This document shows positions 18,473 through 27,407 of a stretch of DNA of 64,000 nt, one piece after another. Both the position numbers and the translations under genes were made by a program. The notes beneath the pieces are model-generated. The model was given only the letters and a program-made list of their open reading frames with translations. It searched no databases and had not been told where the DNA came from. The stretch's first letter is position 1. Every line of letters begins with the position of its first letter. Origin of the DNA: Massilia sp. Root351 (GTDB lineage: Bacteria; Pseudomonadota; Gammaproteobacteria; Burkholderiales; Burkholderiaceae_D); contig NZ_LMDJ01000005.1 in NCBI RefSeq assembly GCF_001425045.1, positions 186,001 through 250,000 of the forward strand, written 5' to 3'.

Positions 18473-20967
18473 TGCGGGGGCGCCTTTTCGCCGCCACGGC
18501 CGCAGCGTTGCTGCTGCTGACGGCCCTGCAGGCATGGGCCCTGCTGCGTGCGCCCGCAGCCTGGCACCCTGCCGCCATTGAAGTGCGCCTCGCGCCCGGC
18601 GGGCAGGCCACGCTAGGTGAGCGTGAGCTGGCCGCGCCGCAGGCCGAGCGCATCCACGTGCAGCTGCGCCGCGACGCGCAAGGGGCCTGGCTGCTGCGCA
18701 ACCTGAGCACATCGCGGCCGGTTGTCCTGCACCGCGGCGCCGAAGATAAACGCATGGGCAGCGCGGCGCTGGCCGGCGCCGGCAGCTTCCAGGTCGGCGC
18801 CGCCGTGTTCCACCTGGACGCCGGCGGCACGGACAGCGGATCGGCCGCCTTCCAGTACGGGGGCAGCAGCTGGCGCTACGACGGCGCCACCCTGTACCGC
18901 GACGGCAGTGCCCAGCCTGCCTGTCCGGACGCGTCGCCGGCCGCGCGTATGGCCTCGCTGTGGAACCGCACGGCACCGCGCGCCCTGACGCTGGCGCGGC
19001 CGCTGGTCTTCGGCGGCAACCTCCATTGCGGCAACCGGCTCGGGATCAAGGGCGTTACACCAGCCACCGCCATGCTGGCCCGCAGCGGCGGGCCGCTCGA
19101 GTTCAGCGGCGGCAGCCAGGACGACGGTTACACCGCCCTGCGGGTCGGACGTGCTGGAGCATGGACCAGCCTGCGGCAAGCAGAGCAGCCGTTGGCCGGC
19201 GTAAGCGCTTTCAGCATCGGCCGTACGCGCTTTCAACTCGGCGCCGGCACCCTCGCGCCGCAGGCCGGCAGCGATGTGCTGACGCTGGCCCCGACCCGGC
19301 ATGTCACGCTGTTCACGGCGCCCGACGTCCGGCTCGCGCCGCAAGTCAGCTGGCAATGGCAGCGGCGCGCACTGTGGAATTTCCTGCAGGCCCCCGTCGT
19401 GCTCGCCCTGCTCGCCAGTGCCATCAGCGCCCTCGCCTTCGCGCATTTCGCCAAGCCGGGCGGTGCAGCCGCCACCGGGCGTCCCGGACCACCCGCAGGC
19501 GCGGCTGGGACGGGCGACATCGGTGGCATGGGTGGCAGCGATTGCGCGGCGGGACGGGGCCGCAAGGCTCGCAGGGCTTACGCGGCCAATGTGGCACAGG
19601 CCATTGCAGCGGCCGCATTGCTGCTTGCCGGCGGCGCGGCGATCGTGGCGCAACGCGCCGGGCATCCCGCCGGCGCGGCATGCTCGCTGCTGCTGGGCGC
19701 CGCCGGCCTTGCCTTGTGGATGCTCACGCCCCGGCGCCTGTCGTTCCCGGTCGCCGCAGCTCTGCTGCTGCTGGCCGCCGGCCTGCTGGCGCAGCTCGAA
19801 CTCGGCCTCGGCGCCAGCGTCTCTTCCTGGCTGCGCTACTACCAGAAAAGCACCGCCCTGCTCGCGGTGGGCAGCGGCGCGGGAGCGCTATGGCTGCTGT
19901 GGAGCCGCAACGCACCCGCCACAATGCCCCAGCGCAGCATGGAATGGCTGCTTGCCCTGCTCGCCGCCGCCGCGCTCGCGTCGCTGGCCGCGCAAGTGCT
20001 GTGGGGCGACGAAACCGGCGTGTTCGACCTGCAGCCGGTAGAACTGGCCAAGCTTGCATTGAGCGCGCTCACCGCCCACTGCCTCGCGCTGCGCATGGGC
20101 TGGAACGATCCCGGTTATCCCCAGACAGGTAAGGCGGCCCGCTGGCTGCAGCTGGCCGCGCCGGCGCTGCTGTTTGTGGCCCTGCTCGGTCTCGCGCTGA
20201 TCCAGGTGGACGACTTCTCGCCGCTGATCCTGCTGCTGGTGTGGAGCTTGTCGATGGCCTTCGCCTACGCCATGGCGGCCGGCAAGCGCGCAATGGCCGC
20301 CGCACTGGCGTGCGCCGGTCTCGCGGCAGTGGCGGCCATCGCCCTGGTGCGCGACGCGGGTGCCGACGGCGTGGCGCAATGGCCGCTGGCCGGCAGCTTC
20401 TATGCGGACCGCTTCCAGGTCTGGCTCGCACCCGCGTCCCATCCCCACACCGGCCAGCAATTGCTGCTCGGCGCCCGCGCCATCGCCGACGGCGCCTGGT
20501 GGGGCGCGGACAGCATGCTGGGCCTGCGCTCGCTCGGTTTGTCCGCCGGCGCCGCCGTCAACATCCCCGCGGTGCAGGACGACTTTGCGCCCGCCTTCTT
20601 CCTCAACCGCCACGGCTTGCTCGGCGCCATGTTGCTGTGGATGGGCCAGGCCGCGCTGGTGGCCGGCCTGCTGCACGTCGCCGCGCGCGCCTGCGTGGCA
20701 GCAGCAGCGGCGCGCGACTTCCGCCTGGCCTGGCTGGGCCGCTTCCGCTGCTTCGCGCTCTGCGGCGGCGCAGCTTTCGTGTTCGGACATCTGCTGCTGT
20801 CCTGGGGCACCAATCTCGCCATCTTCCCCATCATGGGCCAGCCCATGAGCTTCCTGTCCGCAGGCGGCAGCCATTTACTGTTTTTCCTGTGCCCCCTGCT
20901 AGCCTGCTGTGCGGTCAGCGCGCAATCTTTAGAGGAGAATGAACATGCCGATCTACGTCCAACATGA
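18469..20967 (+). CDS. SEDS (RodA/FtsW) glycan polymerase fused to FHA-like extracytoplasmic region
   Basis: An 832-residue fusion. After an N-terminal helix (about 5-28), residues 35-300 form one or two beta-rich domains resembling FHA folds (GERELAAPQAERIHVQL, then FSIGRTRFQLG). A helix at about 305-326 and a Gly/Pro-rich linker lead to a SEDS module. SEDS hallmarks are LQPVELAKLAL, QLLLGARAIADGAWWG, IPAVQDDFAPAFFLNRHGLLG with Asp705 at the place of the essential RodA/FtsW Asp, and GQPMSFLSAGGSHLL near the C-terminus. SEDS proteins polymerise lipid II glycan strands with a class B PBP partner; a large PBP is encoded at 39642-43178. Predicted topology puts the FHA-like part outside the cytoplasm, unusual for phosphothreonine binding. 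Confidence 0.85.
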   Translation: MMRGRLFAATAAALLLLTALQAWALLRAPAAWHPAAIEVRLAPGGQATLGERELAAPQAERIHVQLRRDAQGAWLLRNLSTSRPVVLHRGAEDKRMGSAALAGAGSFQVGAAVFHLDAGGTDSGSAAFQYGGSSWRYDGATLYRDGSAQPACPDASPAARMASLWNRTAPRALTLARPLVFGGNLHCGNRLGIKGVTPATAMLARSGGPLEFSGGSQDDGYTALRVGRAGAWTSLRQAEQPLAGVSAFSIGRTRFQLGAGTLAPQAGSDVLTLAPTRHVTLFTAPDVRLAPQVSWQWQRRALWNFLQAPVVLALLASAISALAFAHFAKPGGAAATGRPGPPAGAAGTGDIGGMGGSDCAAGRGRKARRAYAANVAQAIAAAALLLAGGAAIVAQRAGHPAGAACSLLLGAAGLALWMLTPRRLSFPVAAALLLLAAGLLAQLELGLGASVSSWLRYYQKSTALLAVGSGAGALWLLWSRNAPATMPQRSMEWLLALLAAAALASLAAQVLWGDETGVFDLQPVELAKLALSALTAHCLALRMGWNDPGYPQTGKAARWLQLAAPALLFVALLGLALIQVDDFSPLILLLVWSLSMAFAYAMAAGKRAMAAALACAGLAAVAAIALVRDAGADGVAQWPLAGSFYADRFQVWLAPASHPHTGQQLLLGARAIADGAWWGADSMLGLRSLGLSAGAAVNIPAVQDDFAPAFFLNRHGLLGAMLLWMGQAALVAGLLHVAARACVAAAAARDFRLAWLGRFRCFALCGGAAFVFGHLLLSWGTNLAIFPIMGQPMSFLSAGGSHLLFFLCPLLACCAVSAQSLEENEHADLRPT

Positions 20968-22675
20968 AGTCCTGGGCCGGATTCCCGACGTCTTCAACGC
21001 CGAGGCGATCTGGCAGGCGCCGGGCCTGGCGCTGTTCTCGCGCCGCCCGCTGCTGCGCGACTTGCTGGAGCGCAGCCCGCGCGAACATCGCGGCCGCGCC
21101 GCCACCCGCTGCTTCTCGCATGTGACGCTGATGCTGCCGCAAGAGGAAGTCGATGACGACTACCATCTCACGCGCGGCAACCGCGCCCGCGAACTGGCGC
21201 AAACGCTGACCGCGCTGCACCAGAAGGATTTCGGCGACCTGCTCGGCAGCGACCAGGTGCGTTACGACGTGCTGGGCAAGGAAGAGCTGGCGCCCGGCGA
21301 AGTGGAGGTGCGCTTCGGCCACGCGGTCTATCTACCCGCAGCCAATGAAAAGGCGCTGTTCAACGTCAGCGTATCGCGCGACAGCGCGGTGTGGAAACCC
21401 GTGTGCGCCGTGTATCCCAGCCAGCGCCTTGCGCTGATTGGCGGCAGCGAGCACATGGCGAGCTTCGCCGCCAGCGGCTGGCCGTTCGGCGACGACGGCG
21501 CCATCCTGCTGCTCAATGACGGCCCGGACGCACAGCCCGTGGTGCAGATGCGCCCCAAGGACGCTTTCAACTGCAGTTTCGATGCCAGCCAGGGCCACTA
21601 TGTCATCACTTCGAAACGCGGCACCGTCGATGCGCAGGGTGTGCCGGCGCGGCTGCTGCTGAAGATCACCCGCAGCAGCTCCGCGCCAGTGTCCGCGCCC
21701 CGCATGGCGGACGCCAACTGGGCAATCCCGGCAGCGCCGCAGGCAGCTGCGGCGCCGCGCGGCGGCGCGGAGAGCGCCCCTGCCAGCGCCGGCGCCGGCG
21801 CCAGCATCCCGGCCATGCCCGCTGCTACGGCCCCGGTCACGGCCCGCCCCGCAGTCTGGCAAGCCCGTCCGCCACTGACGGCCGACAGTGCGGAGCTGAC
21901 TGCCATTCCCCTGCCATCGCGGTCCCCAGCTGCGCGCAGCGCCGACGCGGACGCCACCGATGCGACTTACGCGCCGGTGGTGCGGCGCCAGCGCGTCAGC
22001 CTGGTGGCACTGGCGTTGCCGCGCCTGAGCCGCTACCGCGACACCGGCGCCAGCACCCTCGAGGTGCCTTTCAGCCACGCACTTGGCCTGAATGCGGATC
22101 CGGCGGCGGCCAAGGCGATCAGCTTCCTGGTCAACGACAGCGACGAACTGTACGCCTGCACCGACAACGGCCGCCAGCGCATCACCGCGCCGGCCAGCTT
22201 CACGCCGGTGGACGCGCGCGCCATCCGCCTGCTGCCGGCACCGCCCGCGATGGCCGAGCGCTATTGCGCCACGCTATGCCTGGCACAGCCGCTCAGCAAC
22301 ACCATCGCAGCGGGTGCGCGCCTGCAGTTTGGCCGCAGCTCGCCGGCACTGGCGGCGCTGCGCGTGCTCGACTCGCCAAGCTTCCTGAACCAGGGCCAGC
22401 ACGGCCAGACCGGCAACGGCGGCAGCGGCGGCAACGGCGGCAGCGGCGGCGCCAGCGCCGACCGCATCGGCCTGTCGCGCAACGCCTTCAGTTTCGAGGC
22501 GGCGCCACAGGGCTTCAAAATCGGCCGGCTGGCAGCCTCCCAGGCGTTGTATCACCTGGACGAGCACTTGGAGTTCGTCGCCAGCATAGGCGAAGCGAGC
22601 GCGGAGGCGCCCTACCTGCTGCCCGCAGGCCACCACCTCGTCGCCGGCCACTACGTGCTGCGATTCGACGCGTGA
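20945..22675 (+). CDS. FHA-like cytoplasmic protein of the kinase operon
   Basis: A 576-residue protein with no signal or membrane helix. ATG 20945 is chosen over 20939 because AGGAG ends 7 bases before it; the gene overlaps the SEDS stop by 23 bases. The N-terminal 240 residues (starting MPIYVQHEVLG) are an unrecognised alpha/beta domain. An Ala/Pro-rich linker spans about 250-330. The C-terminal 220 residues look beta-rich, with LQFGRSSPALAALRVLDS and LSRNAFSFE reminiscent of FHA GR and S..H blocks, split by a GNGGSGGNGGSGG spacer. The layout, unique N-domain plus linker plus C-terminal FHA, recalls actinobacterial FhaA. Function inferred only from context. Confidence 0.75.
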   Translation: MPIYVQHEVLGRIPDVFNAEAIWQAPGLALFSRRPLLRDLLERSPREHRGRAATRCFSHVTLMLPQEEVDDDYHLTRGNRARELAQTLTALHQKDFGDLLGSDQVRYDVLGKEELAPGEVEVRFGHAVYLPAANEKALFNVSVSRDSAVWKPVCAVYPSQRLALIGGSEHMASFAASGWPFGDDGAILLLNDGPDAQPVVQMRPKDAFNCSFDASQGHYVITSKRGTVDAQGVPARLLLKITRSSSAPVSAPRMADANWAIPAAPQAAAAPRGGAESAPASAGAGASIPAMPAATAPVTARPAVWQARPPLTADSAELTAIPLPSRSPAARSADADATDATYAPVVRRQRVSLVALALPRLSRYRDTGASTLEVPFSHALGLNADPAAAKAISFLVNDSDELYACTDNGRQRITAPASFTPVDARAIRLLPAPPAMAERYCATLCLAQPLSNTIAAGARLQFGRSSPALAALRVLDSPSFLNQGQHGQTGNGGSGGNGGSGGASADRIGLSRNAFSFEAAPQGFKIGRLAASQALYHLDEHLEFVASIGEASAEAPYLLPAGHHLVAGHYVLRFDA

Positions 22676-22683
22676 GCCGAGCC

Positions 22684-23220
22684 ATGCACCTGGTCTCCTA
22701 CTACGGCGCGGCGGCCTGGCTGGCCGGACTGGCCATCACCCTGGTGCTGGCCTCCTGGCTGACGCCGCGTGCCTGGTGGCGCCGCCCCACCGTGCGCAAC
22801 CTGTGCATCGCAGGACTGGGCGCCTGGGCCTGCGGCAGCCTGATACTGCACGTCGCCCGCGCCCCGCTGCCGCAACTTGCGCAATCGGGATTGCCGACCG
22901 CCTTCGCACCGGCCAGCGCAGCAGCAGCGGCGGAAACGCCAACAGCCGGCCGCGCCGGCGGCGCAGGCAGCACGGCCGGCCCTTCGCGAGCCGCCGGATC
23001 CCGCAGCACCGCGCTGCATCCTTTCCGTGTGCACCGCGACCTGAACCTGCGCGCCGCCGCCAGCGTGGACGCGCCGCGCCTGGCCCTGGTGCCGGCCGGC
23101 GCCAGCGTGGTGCCAACCGGCGTGCGCTCCGGCGACTGGTGGGAAGTGCGCGCCGTGGCGGACGGCGCCGCCAGCACCGGCTGGGTAAGCAGCCTGTGGC
23201 TACGGCGCACGGCGGAATGA
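22684..23220 (+). CDS. membrane-anchored bacterial SH3 (SH3b) domain protein
   Basis: A 178-residue protein. Two hydrophobic helices (about 8-26 and 40-60) are followed by an Ala/Pro-rich linker and a C-terminal SH3b domain (about 115-177). The domain shows the typical HRDLNLRAAASVDAPRLALVPAG opening and a GDWWEVRA core, ending GWVSSLWL. Such domains often bind peptidoglycan stem peptides, so an extracytoplasmic wall-sensing role suits its place between the FHA-like and phosphatase genes. The start lies 8 bases after the upstream stop and its own stop overlaps the phosphatase start. Confidence 0.85.
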   Translation: MHLVSYYGAAAWLAGLAITLVLASWLTPRAWWRRPTVRNLCIAGLGAWACGSLILHVARAPLPQLAQSGLPTAFAPASAAAAAETPTAGRAGGAGSTAGPSRAAGSRSTALHPFRVHRDLNLRAAASVDAPRLALVPAGASVVPTGVRSGDWWEVRAVADGAASTGWVSSLWLRRTAE

Positions 23221-24233
23221 GCATGGCATCCCTGTTCGAAACACTCGACTTCGGCCCATCCCTCGACATCGCAGCCCACAGCGCCGCCAGCGCCGGTACC
23301 AACGCCTCCCAGCTCTTGGAAAACCAGGACAACCTGGTCCTGATCGACGCCAACGGCCGCGCCGTCATCCTGCACGCGCAGGTCGAACGCGCGCTGCAAC
23401 TGCCCAACTGGCCGCGCGGGCACGTGCGCCTGGCCGTACTGGACGGCATGGGCGGCCACGGATACGGACGCCAGGCCGCGGAAGCGGTGGCCGCCGGCCT
23501 GCTGCGCATGCCCGCCTGCGCCTCGCTGGACGAACTCACCGCCCGCCTCGACGCGCTGCACGCGCAGCTCCAGCAGCAGTTCAGCGTCCCGGGGGATTCC
23601 GCCCATGCCGGCCATAGCCACCGCCCCGGCACCACGCTCACGCTGCTGGAGCTGCCGGCCGGGCAGGTGCCACTGCTCTACCATGTGGGCGACTCGCGCT
23701 TGTACGAGATCACGCGCGAGCACGCGCAAGTGCTCACCATCGACCACGTTCCGGCCACGGCTTTCGCGATGCAAGGCATGCTGGACGCGCGGGAGTGGTG
23801 GCGCCAGGTGCACGGCGAACACCGGCCCCAGATTGCCCAGGCCTTCATCCTCGGGAACGCCTTCGCCGATCCGCAGCGGCTGGACGACGCGCTGTGCGCG
23901 CTCGGCGGCGCGCACTTGCCGGGCTTTTTGCAGCCGCTGGCCGACCGCCGCGCCCTTGCGGTGCGCAGCGAAGCGATTTATCTGCTGGCCACGGACGGCT
24001 TCTGGGCCTGCCACCGACCGCAGGAATGGATTGCGCGGTGGCCGCAGCTGCTGGGCGGCGCGGCATCGGCTGCCGACGCGGTCCACGCACTGTTCGGCAA
24101 CTACCGGACCGCGCCGCCGCCCGGCCTGCATCTTGACAACCTGACAGCCATCGCGCTGCGTTTCGGCACTGGCCGCAGCCTTGTCAATATTGACGAAACA
24201 GCACTGCCGGCAGCCACTCTGCTGCCATTTTGA
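23217..24233 (+). CDS. PP2C-family Ser/Thr phosphatase (PstP-like)
   Basis: A 338-residue PPM phosphatase starting at an ATGA overlap with the SH3b gene. Metal-binding motifs are all visible: ENQDN (Asp38), LDGMGGHG (Asp76), GTTLTLL (138-144), HVGDSRLYEI (156-165), LLATDGFW (Asp260) and HLDNLTAIAL (Asp307). It should hydrolyse phosphoserine and phosphothreonine using two Mn or Mg ions and reverse the action of the kinase encoded at 17333-18472. No transmembrane helix follows the catalytic domain, unlike mycobacterial PstP. An insertion around 180-250 replaces the usual flap. Confidence 0.93.
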   Translation: MSMASLFETLDFGPSLDIAAHSAASAGTNASQLLENQDNLVLIDANGRAVILHAQVERALQLPNWPRGHVRLAVLDGMGGHGYGRQAAEAVAAGLLRMPACASLDELTARLDALHAQLQQQFSVPGDSAHAGHSHRPGTTLTLLELPAGQVPLLYHVGDSRLYEITREHAQVLTIDHVPATAFAMQGMLDAREWWRQVHGEHRPQIAQAFILGNAFADPQRLDDALCALGGAHLPGFLQPLADRRALAVRSEAIYLLATDGFWACHRPQEWIARWPQLLGGAASAADAVHALFGNYRTAPPPGLHLDNLTAIALRFGTGRSLVNIDETALPAATLLPF

Positions 24234-24352
24234 TCACGCCGATGTTGCAGGCCCGCCCGGATGGTTCAGGCAGGCGCAAATAATGCCCGGAACCGTTGCC
24301 ACGGACCAGCAAAAGCGCGTAAGCTCTCGTTTATGCCGCCGGTCCTACAGCC

Positions 24353-25897
24353 ATGAAAAAATGCAGCAATCCTGACCACCCGCACTGCACTTTCTGGGTC
24401 CTGCCCGGAGAAGACGCTTGCGCGGGCGGACATCAGCAGCCTGCAGCCGCCTCCACCAGTTACGAACTACTGAGTGCGATGCGCAACGCCCGCGCCGCCT
24501 CGCCGGCCGCGGTGCTCAGTCACGCAGGTAATGCTCCGGCCGGCGCACCCGCCTACCAGACCGCGCGTCCCCGTCCGCAGCTGCACATCAGCGGCTTCGA
24601 CCCGCGCGCCGCAGGCGGGCGCCAGACCCTGAAAATGGAATTGCGCGGCATGCCGGAAGACTGCGCGCCGCAACTGGCGATTCAACTGCAGTCCGAGCTG
24701 ATCCCCAACGGCGCCTCGCGCCAGCAGTTCGTGCGCGCAGCGGACGGCGGCTGGCGCCCCGCCTTTGTCGAATTCACATCGAAAAACAAGGAGCACGGCC
24801 AGTACCAGATCAGCGCCGAGATCCTGAGCCAGCACGCCGGCATGCCCACGCGCCGCTGGGAATGCGTATTCGTCATCCTGGTGCCGCGCCTGGACGCGAC
24901 GCTCACGGAAATTCACCGCATCTTCCTCAGCACGCACAAGAATGTGCGCGTGATGGCCGATGACGCCTCCATCGCCCGCCTGAACGTGAGCGGCGGCGCG
25001 CAGGGCGGCGAAAACCTGGATATCGACGTTACCGCCCGCAACGCCGGCATCGCCCACGTCAGCCTGGACGGGCCGCAAGGCAAAGTGGACATGGGGTTCT
25101 CCACCATCGCCTGGGACGAGGACCTGATCGAAATCGCCGTGCCGCGCAGCGAACCGGTGCATCCGCACCCGTCGACGGCGGCCAGCTTCGTCAACGCCGC
25201 CCCGGAAGCCGGTGCGCAGCGCCAGATCCGTCTGTTCGCAATGGAAGAATGCGTGCTGGGACGTTTTGAACTGGTGGACCCGGAGGCTGACGTGCTGCTG
25301 CAGCACTTTGCCGATGCCGGCCCGGACGCCAACGGCCTCACGCGCCGCCTGTCCGGCCGCCACGCGGTGATCCGCCGCATTCCGGCGCCGCATGGCGGCG
25401 GCTTTGAAATTGAAGACGTGTCGCGCTACGGCGTGCTGCTGGATGGCGTCTGGCCGGGCAAGAACAAGCCGGTGCGGCTGCGCCAGGGCATGCGCATCGA
25501 GATGAGCGCCAGCATCAAGGGCATCGTGGTGCTGCAAGTGTCGGCCATCATGCCGCACGGCGTGATCCTGCACCGCATCGACCAGGGCGCGCACGCGGAA
25601 TGCCTGTTCCTGCTGGCGCCGAACTGCCATCCGGGCTACCCGATGCCGGGCTTCCAGGCCACGCCGCAAGCTGCCGCGCTACCGCTGATACTGCACCACG
25701 ACGGCGGCTTCTGGCACCTGGACCAGCTCACCGGCAAGGAAACCGCGCTGGCCCCGGCCGCGTCGATGGAAAAGCTGAGCCGCGTGCCGCGCCTGACGCG
25801 CTTCGCCAGCGAACCGTATCCGGAAAGCTGGATTATCCGCACCGGTGCGCAAGACCTGCACAGCACCGTCACCGCGCAGGACATGCACACCGCCTGA
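24353..25897 (+). CDS. FHA-domain protein with N-terminal zinc-ribbon-like motif
   Basis: A 514-residue protein. The first 27 residues hold C4, H11, C12, C23 and H27, a zinc-knuckle-like set. Residues 70-280 form an unrecognised beta-rich domain. A convincing FHA domain occupies about 290-385: G303-R304 in VLGRFE, the LSGRHAVIRR block (Ser and His of the phosphothreonine pocket) and VSRYGVLLDG in place of the usual N-G-T. The remaining 120 residues are unassigned. It follows the phosphatase by 119 bases and probably reads phosphorylated partners made by the linked kinases. Confidence 0.85.
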   Translation: MKKCSNPDHPHCTFWVLPGEDACAGGHQQPAAASTSYELLSAMRNARAASPAAVLSHAGNAPAGAPAYQTARPRPQLHISGFDPRAAGGRQTLKMELRGMPEDCAPQLAIQLQSELIPNGASRQQFVRAADGGWRPAFVEFTSKNKEHGQYQISAEILSQHAGMPTRRWECVFVILVPRLDATLTEIHRIFLSTHKNVRVMADDASIARLNVSGGAQGGENLDIDVTARNAGIAHVSLDGPQGKVDMGFSTIAWDEDLIEIAVPRSEPVHPHPSTAASFVNAAPEAGAQRQIRLFAMEECVLGRFELVDPEADVLLQHFADAGPDANGLTRRLSGRHAVIRRIPAPHGGGFEIEDVSRYGVLLDGVWPGKNKPVRLRQGMRIEMSASIKGIVVLQVSAIMPHGVILHRIDQGAHAECLFLLAPNCHPGYPMPGFQATPQAAALPLILHHDGGFWHLDQLTGKETALAPAASMEKLSRVPRLTRFASEPYPESWIIRTGAQDLHSTVTAQDMHTA

Positions 25898-25903
25898 CCG
25901 TCA

Positions 25904-26800
25904 TTACAGCGGGGTCGGCTCCTTGCCGGCCGGACGCTTGGGCAGCGGAATGCGCTCGGTTTCGCCGGACACCGCCGGGAAACGCTGCGCTTCCCAATCC
26001 TCGCCCGCCTGCACCACGCGTTCCTTGCGCGACGAGACAAAATTCCAGAACATGAAGCGGTGCCCGTCCAGCGGCTCGCCGCCTATCACCACCAGCTGCG
26101 CGGCCGAACTTGCCCGCACGCGCTGCGCGCTGCGCGTGTCCAGCAGCGCCATGGTGTGCAGCGCCAGCGGCACGCCGTCGATTTCCAGCTCGCCGCTGAT
26201 GGGGTAGATGGCCGCTTCGGCCGGCAGTCCCGCCAGGCCGATTTCCTGCCCCGCCTGCAGCGCCACGTCCAGGTACAGCGTCTGGCTATAGGTCTTGACC
26301 GGCGATGTCTTTCCGAAGGCGGTGCCGATCAACACCCGCACGCTGGCGCCGTCCACCTGGAACGACGGGATGTGGGCCGACGGGGTGTGCTCGAAACACG
26401 GCTCGCATTCCTCGTGCTCTTTCGGCAGCGCCACCCACAGCTGCAGGCCATGCGTGCGGTGCGGCTGGTCCACCAGGTCCTTGGGGGTGCGCTCGGAATG
26501 AACAATGCCCTTCCCGGACGTCATCAGGTTGATCGCGCCCGGCTCGATGCGCTGCACCGTCCCCAGGCTGTCGCGGTGGTCCATCGCGCCTTCGAACAGA
26601 TAGGTCACGGTGGCCAGGCCGATGTGCGGGTGCGGACGCACGTCGTGGTCCGAACCCGGCGCCACGTCGATCGGGCCGAAATGGTCGAAGAAGATGAACG
26701 GGCCGACTGCCTGCTTTACCGCCGAAGGCAGATAGCGGCGCACGATGAAGCCGCCGCCGAGGTCCTTGTCGTGGCCCTTCAGGATATTGGAAATAGTCAT
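25904..26800 (-). CDS. pirin family protein
   Basis: A 298-residue bicupin. The start at 26800 is set by AAGGAAGAG about 10 bases upstream; an 81-residue longer frame has no site. The pirin signature is present: FDHFGPIDVAPGSDHDVRPHPHIGLATVTYLFEGAMDHRDSLG, whose His-rich cluster binds Fe(II), then GKGIVHSERTP. Some bacterial pirins have quercetinase activity; others modulate pyruvate metabolism or redox responses. It is convergent with the FHA gene and 17 bases downstream of the OsmC gene, likely one transcript for stress or redox use. Confidence 0.92.
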   Translation of the reverse strand: MTISNILKGHDKDLGGGFIVRRYLPSAVKQAVGPFIFFDHFGPIDVAPGSDHDVRPHPHIGLATVTYLFEGAMDHRDSLGTVQRIEPGAINLMTSGKGIVHSERTPKDLVDQPHRTHGLQLWVALPKEHEECEPCFEHTPSAHIPSFQVDGASVRVLIGTAFGKTSPVKTYSQTLYLDVALQAGQEIGLAGLPAEAAIYPISGELEIDGVPLALHTMALLDTRSAQRVRASSAAQLVVIGGEPLDGHRFMFWNFVSSRKERVVQAGEDWEAQRFPAVSGETERIPLPKRPAGKEPTPL

Positions 26801-26817
26801 GACGCTTATCTCTTCCT

Positions 26818-27216
26818 TTACGCCAGTACCGTGCTGATCTCGGTGGTGACCGCCGTCATCAGCTTGTGGACCGGGCATTTCTGCGCGGCGGACAGCAATT
26901 CGGCACGCTGGGTTTCGCTCAAGTCGCCGCTCAGGTGCACGGTGGCGGCCAGGCGGTACACGCCCTTGCGCTCCTCGCTGTCGTCGCGCTCCGTGGTCAC
27001 TTCCACGTTCTCCAGCGGATAGCCCTTGCGCCTGGCGTACCACACCACGGTGAGCGCCTTGCAGGCACTGATGGCCGCGTCGTACAGGTCGTGCGGCGAC
27101 GGGCCGGCGTCGTTGCCGCCCTCTTCCACCGTGCCATCCACCGAAATGATGTGGTTGCGCACGTGGGCGATATGCCGCATCGGCAGCGATTGGTCACGGA
27201 TTACTTTGATTGCCAT
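26818..27216 (-). CDS. OsmC/Ohr-family peroxiredoxin-like protein
   Basis: A 132-residue protein starting at ATG 27216 with GAGGAG 6 bases upstream. Family features are the conserved GNDAGPSPHDLYDAAISACKALT segment, with one redox Cys, and a second Cys in CPVHKLM. OsmC proteins reduce organic hydroperoxides with a Cys pair inside a dimer. This member belongs to the YhfA-like branch rather than classical Ohr. It is the first gene of a pair with pirin, and its promoter region is shared divergently with the unknown gene at 27408. Confidence 0.9.
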   Translation of the reverse strand: MAIKVIRDQSLPMRHIAHVRNHIISVDGTVEEGGNDAGPSPHDLYDAAISACKALTVVWYARRKGYPLENVEVTTERDDSEERKGVYRLAATVHLSGDLSETQRAELLSAAQKCPVHKLMTAVTTEISTVLA

Positions 27217-27407
27217 AGGGGCTCCTCGCATGCATAAGTCTTGGAAGCCACAATGTACACCGTTTGCCCGCCCTTCGCCTATCCCATTCGCCCATCTCGC
27301 AGAATGCACTTTGCATGACTTGCCTCAAACAGCGGCCGCTTAAGACTGGCAATCGGCACTTGCGCTTCTTAAAGTCAAAAGATACCAGGCCAACCGTGGA
27401 GACCATC

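Noticed and set aside
22400..22450. A short tandem repeat or CRISPR-like array (GGCGGCAGCGGCGGC-type units)
   Set aside because: It lies within a coding frame and encodes a Gly/Ser/Asn spacer; there are no spacers between units.
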